Source: RGIG4694 sp964501705
GTDB lineage: Bacteria > Bacillota > Clostridia > Oscillospirales > Ruminococcaceae
NCBI GenBank assembly: GCA_964501705.1
Contig: CAZCUQ010000016.1
Span: 1 to 26,955 of the forward strand
Reading direction: 5' to 3'
Length of the DNA stretch: 26,955 nt
Numbering within the stretch: position 1 is the first letter of the stretch; each line of letters opens with the position of its first letter. The notes under the pieces were generated by a model. That model saw only the letters and a list, made by a program, of their open reading frames with translations, was not told where the DNA came from and ran no database searches. Positions 23,121-26,955 of this stretch are shown piece by piece. The position numbers and the translations under genes are program-made.

Positions 23121-23543
23121 ATGATAAAGCTTTGCAAAAGTGATTTCGATAAAATACTTGCTCACGCCGAAAGGGAGCTTCCCAATGAAGCCTGCGGACT
23201 TATTGCGGGAGATATAAACGGCGGTGACAGGGTCATAAAGGAGGTTTACCTTCTCACAAATATTGACGCGTCAAACGAACATTTTTCCATGGATCCGAAG
23301 GAGCAGCTTGCGGCTGTGAAGGATATGAGAGCCAAGGGACTGACGCCTCTGGGAAACTGGCACAGTCACCCGGAATCGCCCTCCCGTCCCTCCGACGAGG
23401 ATAAACGACTTGCCCATGACAGCAGGGCGAGCTACATGATACTCTCCCTCATGGACAGGGATAAGCCTGTGCTTAATTCATTCAGGATAACAGGCGGCGA
23501 CCCCAAGACATCGGAAAAGGAAGAACTTTTGATCGGGGACTGA
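23121..23543 (+). CDS. hcyD: JAMM/Mov34 zinc metalloprotease for carrier processing (HcyD-like)
   Basis: A 140-residue single-domain JAMM protein. The catalytic glutamate is E23 (PNEACGLIAG), and the zinc motif is H81-S-H83-P with S91 and D94 (NWHSHPESPSRPSDED), the correct H-x-H-x10-D spacing. Family members near ThiS-like genes cut residues after the Gly-Gly end of carriers (CysO, HcyS, QbsE) and can release amino-acid products from them. Here the target is probably the Ser-Leu tail of the carrier encoded 0.9 kb upstream, and perhaps the carrier-homocysteine adduct made by MetY. It begins two bases after the E1-like stop, ensuring coupling. Confidence 0.88.
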   Translation: MIKLCKSDFDKILAHAERELPNEACGLIAGDINGGDRVIKEVYLLTNIDASNEHFSMDPKEQLAAVKDMRAKGLTPLGNWHSHPESPSRPSDEDKRLAHDSRASYMILSLMDRDKPVLNSFRITGGDPKTSEKEELLIGD

Positions 23544-23544
23544 T

Positions 23545-24453
23545 ATGATTTACGATGTAATAATAATCGGCGGCGGTCCTGCGGGACTGTCCGCTGCCAT
23601 ATACGCAAAACGCGCCTGTATGAATGCCATAATCTGTGAAAAGGATTTTATGGGAACGGGACAGATAGCCGAAAGCGTCCGGGTTGATAATTACCCCGGA
23701 ATGTACGGCGAAACGGGCTATGATCTGGGAGAAAAATTCCGAAGCCACGCAGAAGCTCTGGGAGCGAATTTTCTCGAGGGCGAAGCGAAAGAAATCATAC
23801 CCGATAAAAACGGATATACTGTTACATTTACCGATGACCGCGTCCTTTCGGGAAAGACAATAGTCTACGCCGCGGGGACATATCGCAGACGGCTTGAAAT
23901 AACGGGTGAACGGGAATATTCCGCAAGAGGGATATCGTACTGCGCGGTGTGCGACGGAGCATTTTTCGCGGGAAAGGACACCGCCGTAATAGGCGGCGGA
24001 GATACGGCGCTTTCCGATGCGCTTTATCTTTCGGAAATAGCAAAAAAGGTATACATAATTCATCGCAGAGACAAATTCCGCGCAAGCGAAGCGCTTGTGA
24101 AAAAAGTGAAAGAAACACCGAACGTTGAACTGATACTGAACGCGGTTCCCATCGGATTTGTCGGCGAAAAAATGCTCACGGGAGTGAGATATAAGCAAAA
24201 TGACGAAGATAAAACGCTTTGCGTCAGCGGATCGTTCACTGCCATAGGCAGCATACCGAACACTGATATTCTGAAAGGTATTGTCAGTCTCAATGAAAAC
24301 GGATATATCATCGCGGGCGAGGACGGTGTTACCTCCGCAAAAGGATTTTTTGCCGCGGGGGATGTGCGGACAAAGGCTCTGCGTCAGGTGATCACAGCTG
24401 CGGCGGACGGCGCAAACTGCATTGAATCGGCAAGAAAATTTTTGCTCGGATAA
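23545..24453 (+). CDS. trxB: Thioredoxin reductase-like FAD/NAD(P)H oxidoreductase
   Basis: A 302-residue enzyme of normal TrxB length. FAD-binding GGGPAGLSAAIYAKR at 9-23, redox pair C133-A-V-C136 in ISYCAVCDGAFF, NAD(P)H-binding VIGGGDTALSDALYLSEIAKKVYIIHRRDKFRA and the closing FAAGDVRTKALRQVITAAADGANC. It moves electrons from NAD(P)H to a thioredoxin. It starts one base after the JAMM gene. The obvious partner is the thioredoxin half of the fusion at 21725. Whether the pair reduces persulfide or disulfide states of TusA, carrier or sulfite reductase, or supplies another step, is not decided by sequence. Confidence 0.9.
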   Translation: MIYDVIIIGGGPAGLSAAIYAKRACMNAIICEKDFMGTGQIAESVRVDNYPGMYGETGYDLGEKFRSHAEALGANFLEGEAKEIIPDKNGYTVTFTDDRVLSGKTIVYAAGTYRRRLEITGEREYSARGISYCAVCDGAFFAGKDTAVIGGGDTALSDALYLSEIAKKVYIIHRRDKFRASEALVKKVKETPNVELILNAVPIGFVGEKMLTGVRYKQNDEDKTLCVSGSFTAIGSIPNTDILKGIVSLNENGYIIAGEDGVTSAKGFFAAGDVRTKALRQVITAAADGANCIESARKFLLG

Positions 24454-24468
24454 ATTGGAGAAACAACT

Positions 24469-26160
24469 ATGGATTCGGAGAGAATAACAACTGATATTTT
24501 AATAATCGGAGGCGGAACGGCAGGCTGCTATTCGGCTATGACCATTGCGGAAAGCTCTCCCGATACAAGAGTGCTCATCTGCGAAAAGGCAAACATAAAG
24601 CGCAGCGGCTGTCTCGCGGCGGGAGTTAATGCGCTCAACGCGTACATCACCGAAGGAAAAACGCCGCAGGATTATGTTGACTACGCCCGAAAGGACGCTG
24701 AAGGAATTGTCAGGGGCGATCTGCTTCTTACCATGTCAGAGCTTCTCAATGAGGTCACGGAGCGGCTTGAAAAGCTGGGTCTTGTTATACTCAAGGACGA
24801 AAACGGCAGGTATGTTGCCAGAGGAACCCGAAATCTGAAGATTAACGGCGAGAATATCAAGCCTGTTCTTGCGAATGCGGTAAACGCTCTCTCCAATGTG
24901 ACGGTAATGAACCGCGTGAATATCACGGATTTTTCTGTCCGAGACAATGTAATAAACGGCGCGTTCGGCTTCGGTATCGACAGCGGTGTTTTCTATACTG
25001 TTGAAGCAAAGGCTGTAATTATCGCGGCGGGTGGAGCGTCAGGACTTTACAAGCCCAATAATCCGGGCTTTTCTCGCCATAAGATGTGGTATTCGCCGTT
25101 CAACACGGGAGCGGGCTACGCGATGGGAATAAAAAACGGAGCGGAGATGACCACCCTTGAAATGAGGTTCATAGCTCTGAGATGCAAGGATACCATCGCT
25201 CCTACGGGAACGCTTGCACAGGGAGTCGGCGCAAGGCAGGTGAACTCACAAGGCGAGGTCTACGAAAATAAATACGGTCTGACCACATCACAGAGAGTTT
25301 ACGGTACCGTGACTGAAAACGCGGAGGGCAGAGGTCCCTGCTATCTGCGCACGGAGGGAATTACTCCCGAACAGGACGAGTCATTGATGAAGGCGTATCT
25401 TAATATGGCGCCGTCCCAGACTTTAAAATGGATAGAAAGCGGAAAACTTCCGTCACAGCAGAATGTTGAGATAGAAGGCACAGAACCGTATATAGTCGGC
25501 GGTCACACCGCGGGCGGCTACTGGGTGGATACCGACAGGCAGACTACAATAAAGGGTCTGTTTGCCGCAGGAGATGTAAGCGGAGGCTGTCCTCAGAAAT
25601 ATGTAACGGGAGCGCTTGCGGAAGGAAAAATCGCGGCTCTTGCAGCTGTTAAATATATATCAAGCAAAGAAATTACGGTGATATCCGAAAGTGAAACCGC
25701 CGCTCATTTAAACGAAGCGGAAAAATTTCTTTCCGATAAAAAACCGCTTTTTACATATGAGCAGCTTGAAGAAGCAATGCAGACTGTCATGGATTCATAC
25801 GCGGGCGGCATAAAGACGAATTACCGCTTTAACGAAAAACAGCTTGCGGTCGCGGATGAAAAGATCGTTGAACTTATGAGGCTTTCTGATGATCTTCATG
25901 CGGATGATATGCATGAGCTGATGTTCATTTATGAGCTTCGGGAGCGTCTGACGGTCTGCCGCAGCCTTATAGCCCATCTTAAAGCAAGACAAGAAACGCG
26001 CTGGCACTGCTTTGCGGAAAATCTCGACTATCCGGAAAGGGATGATGATAACTTCAACTGCTACATTAATTCAAGGTTAGTTGACGGCGAGATAAAAATA
26101 ATCAAGCGGGATCTTATCAAGGAGGGACAGATATATGAGCATAATGATAGACGGCAGTAA
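24469..26160 (+). CDS. aprA: Adenylylsulfate (APS) reductase alpha subunit, assimilatory type
   Basis: A 563-residue flavoprotein of the fumarate reductase/AprA superfamily. FAD-binding ILIIGGGTAGCYSA is at 10-23; other marks are SGCLAAGVNALNAYI, IIAAGGASGLYKPN, HKMWYSPFNTGAGYAMGIKNGAEMTTLEMRFIALRCKD, APTGTLAQGVGARQVN and GLFAAGDVSGGCPQKYVTGALAEGKIA. It converts APS to sulfite and AMP with AprB. It is shorter than dissimilatory AprA (over 600 residues). Fumarate reductase or aspartate oxidase were considered, but the RFIALRCKD/APTGTLAQG region, the aprB partner and cysD next to it favour APS reductase. Its end overlaps aprB by 26 bases. Electron donor is not known. Confidence 0.87.
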   Translation: MDSERITTDILIIGGGTAGCYSAMTIAESSPDTRVLICEKANIKRSGCLAAGVNALNAYITEGKTPQDYVDYARKDAEGIVRGDLLLTMSELLNEVTERLEKLGLVILKDENGRYVARGTRNLKINGENIKPVLANAVNALSNVTVMNRVNITDFSVRDNVINGAFGFGIDSGVFYTVEAKAVIIAAGGASGLYKPNNPGFSRHKMWYSPFNTGAGYAMGIKNGAEMTTLEMRFIALRCKDTIAPTGTLAQGVGARQVNSQGEVYENKYGLTTSQRVYGTVTENAEGRGPCYLRTEGITPEQDESLMKAYLNMAPSQTLKWIESGKLPSQQNVEIEGTEPYIVGGHTAGGYWVDTDRQTTIKGLFAAGDVSGGCPQKYVTGALAEGKIAALAAVKYISSKEITVISESETAAHLNEAEKFLSDKKPLFTYEQLEEAMQTVMDSYAGGIKTNYRFNEKQLAVADEKIVELMRLSDDLHADDMHELMFIYELRERLTVCRSLIAHLKARQETRWHCFAENLDYPERDDDNFNCYINSRLVDGEIKIIKRDLIKEGQIYEHNDRRQ

Positions 26161-26446
26161 ATGCACAGGCTGCGGAAAATGCGGCGCTGTCTGTCCCGGA
26201 AGCCTTATAAGCATAGTCCGAAGGAAAGCCGTCATAAAATACCCCAAGGACTGCTGGGGCTGCACGTCATGCGTAAAGGAATGTCCCGTTCACGCGGTAA
26301 AATTTTTTCTGGGAGCGGATATCGGCGGAATGGGCAGTCTCGTCCATACCGAAAATGACGGAGATATCCTTAAATGGATAGCGGAACATCCCGACGGCAA
26401 AGTTACCGAAATAGATATTGACAGAAAAGAATCAAACAATTACTGA
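26135..26446 (+). CDS. aprB: APS reductase beta subunit (two [4Fe-4S] ferredoxin)
   Basis: A 103-residue iron-sulfur protein. The first cluster motif is C10, C13, C16, C20 (CTGCGKCGAVCP), the second C40, C43, C46, C50 (CWGCTSCVKECP). The tryptophan in DCWGC is typical of AprB. The C-terminal part (FFLGADIGGMGSLVHTENDGDILKWIAEHPDG) is short; dissimilatory AprB have a longer tail that wraps around AprA. It brings electrons to the FAD of AprA. The AGGGACAG ribosome site lies within the end of aprA, so the two subunits are translationally coupled. Confidence 0.87.
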   Translation: MSIMIDGSKCTGCGKCGAVCPGSLISIVRRKAVIKYPKDCWGCTSCVKECPVHAVKFFLGADIGGMGSLVHTENDGDILKWIAEHPDGKVTEIDIDRKESNNY

Positions 26447-26459
26447 GGAGTGGAAAGAA

Positions 26460-26955
26460 ATGACCGAATATACACATCTCGACGAGCTTGAAGCCGAGGC
26501 GGTCTATATAATAAGAGAGGTTGCCGCAGAATGCGAAAAGCCCGTAATGCTCTATTCCATCGGAAAGGACAGCTCGGTAATGCTTCATCTCGCAATGAAA
26601 GCGTTCTACCCAGAAAAACCGCCTTTTCCTTTTATGCATATCGACACAAAATGGAAATTCAAGGATATGATAAAATTCCGTGATGAGCAGGCAAAAAAGT
26701 TTGGAATTGAAATGATAGTTTACTCAAACGAGGAAGGCATAAAGCAGGGAATAAATCCCTTTGATCACGGCGCGGCTTACACCGATATCATGAAAACACA
26801 AGCATTAAAGCAGGCAATCGCAAAATACGGCTTCACTGCGGCATTCGGAGGCGGCAGACGCGACGAGGAAAAATCCCGCGCAAAGGAGCGTATTTTCTCA
26901 TTCAGAAATGAAGCGCAGGCGTGGGATCCCAAAAATCAGCGGCCCGAAATGTGGA
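26460..26955 (+). CDS. cysD: Sulfate adenylyltransferase subunit 2 (CysD), cut by window end
   Basis: 165 codons are present; the 3' end is outside. The start follows GAGGAG with ATG at 26460. The PP-loop is seen in MLYSIGKDSSVMLHLAMKAFYP (about 30-51), then PFPFMHIDTKWKFKDMIKFRDE, GINPFDHGAAYTDIMKTQALKQAI, FGGGRRDEEKSRAKERIFSFR and WDPKNQRPEMW. With CysN (GTPase, probably just downstream) it makes APS from sulfate and ATP. It completes the activation step for the AprAB encoded 14 bases upstream. Confidence 0.96.
   Translation, partial: MTEYTHLDELEAEAVYIIREVAAECEKPVMLYSIGKDSSVMLHLAMKAFYPEKPPFPFMHIDTKWKFKDMIKFRDEQAKKFGIEMIVYSNEEGIKQGINPFDHGAAYTDIMKTQALKQAIAKYGFTAAFGGGRRDEEKSRAKERIFSFRNEAQAWDPKNQRPEMW

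Noticed and set aside
24469..26160. Fumarate reductase, succinate dehydrogenase or L-aspartate oxidase
   Set aside because: The superfamily fold is shared, but the partner ferredoxin with the DCWGC motif, the neighbouring cysD and the internal RFIALRCKD region fit APS reductase.
1..26955. CRISPR arrays, tRNA or rRNA genes, insertion sequences
   Set aside because: No regularly spaced repeats, no tRNA or rRNA-like sequence and no transposase were seen on either strand.

Overview
The window reads as a scaffold from a low-to-mid GC, Gram-positive, motile member of the Clostridia (Bacillota). The grounds are the divIC-yabR pair typical of endospore-forming lineages, a YlqG/YlqH-like (FliK-like plus FhlB-like) pair, strong GGAGG ribosome sites, and classic TTGACA/TATAAT promoters. 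A finer placement (Oscillospirales-like) is only a guess. A run of ten Ns at 7609-7618 shows that two contigs were joined there, so linkage between the left (1-7608) and right (7619-26955) parts is not proven.

Left part, all on the minus strand: the 5' end of a sugar-type ABC transporter ATPase (1-217); a divIC-yabR-rsuA block (1930 down to 404); and a chemotaxis operon cheA-cheW-cheR-cheB-cheW (7438 down to 2123). The operon has its own promoter, a hairpin in the cheA leader and a terminator that overlaps the divIC promoter. CheA carries two tandem P2-like domains.

Around the gap is a fragment of an MshEN/GspE-N-type domain and a 32-bp exact direct repeat, which look like a contig-end artefact. 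From 7902 on the plus strand come a FliK-like protein, an FhlB-like protein, a 38-residue membrane peptide, a polysaccharide flippase and a membrane-anchored GH25 lysozyme.

A 294-base structured leader then precedes a tightly coupled tetrapyrrole operon: hemA, sirC, hemC, cobA-hemD fusion, hemB, hemL (12888-19150). It makes uroporphyrinogen III and takes it to precorrin-2/sirohydrochlorin, with no hemE in sight, which fits siroheme or corrinoid supply. It ends in a strong terminator.

The last 7.5 kb (19388-26955 and beyond) is the most interesting part: a single-direction sulfur assimilation cluster behind a strong promoter. It holds metY, a siroheme sulfite reductase, a TusA-like protein, a thioredoxin fused in frame to a ThiS-like sulfur carrier, an E1-like adenylyltransferase, a JAMM metalloprotease, a thioredoxin reductase, APS reductase AprA and AprB, and cysD (cut by the window end). 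The set matches the protein-thiocarboxylate route to homocysteine described in Wolinella succinogenes (HcyS/HcyF/HcyD/MetY/Sir), with additions: the Trx-carrier fusion with an internal ribosome site, a Ser-Leu tail on the carrier, TusA and a dedicated thioredoxin reductase. Sulfate would be activated by CysD(N), reduced by AprAB to sulfite and by the siroheme enzyme to sulfide, loaded on the carrier and passed to O-acetylhomoserine by MetY. The hem operon next door would supply precursor for the siroheme.
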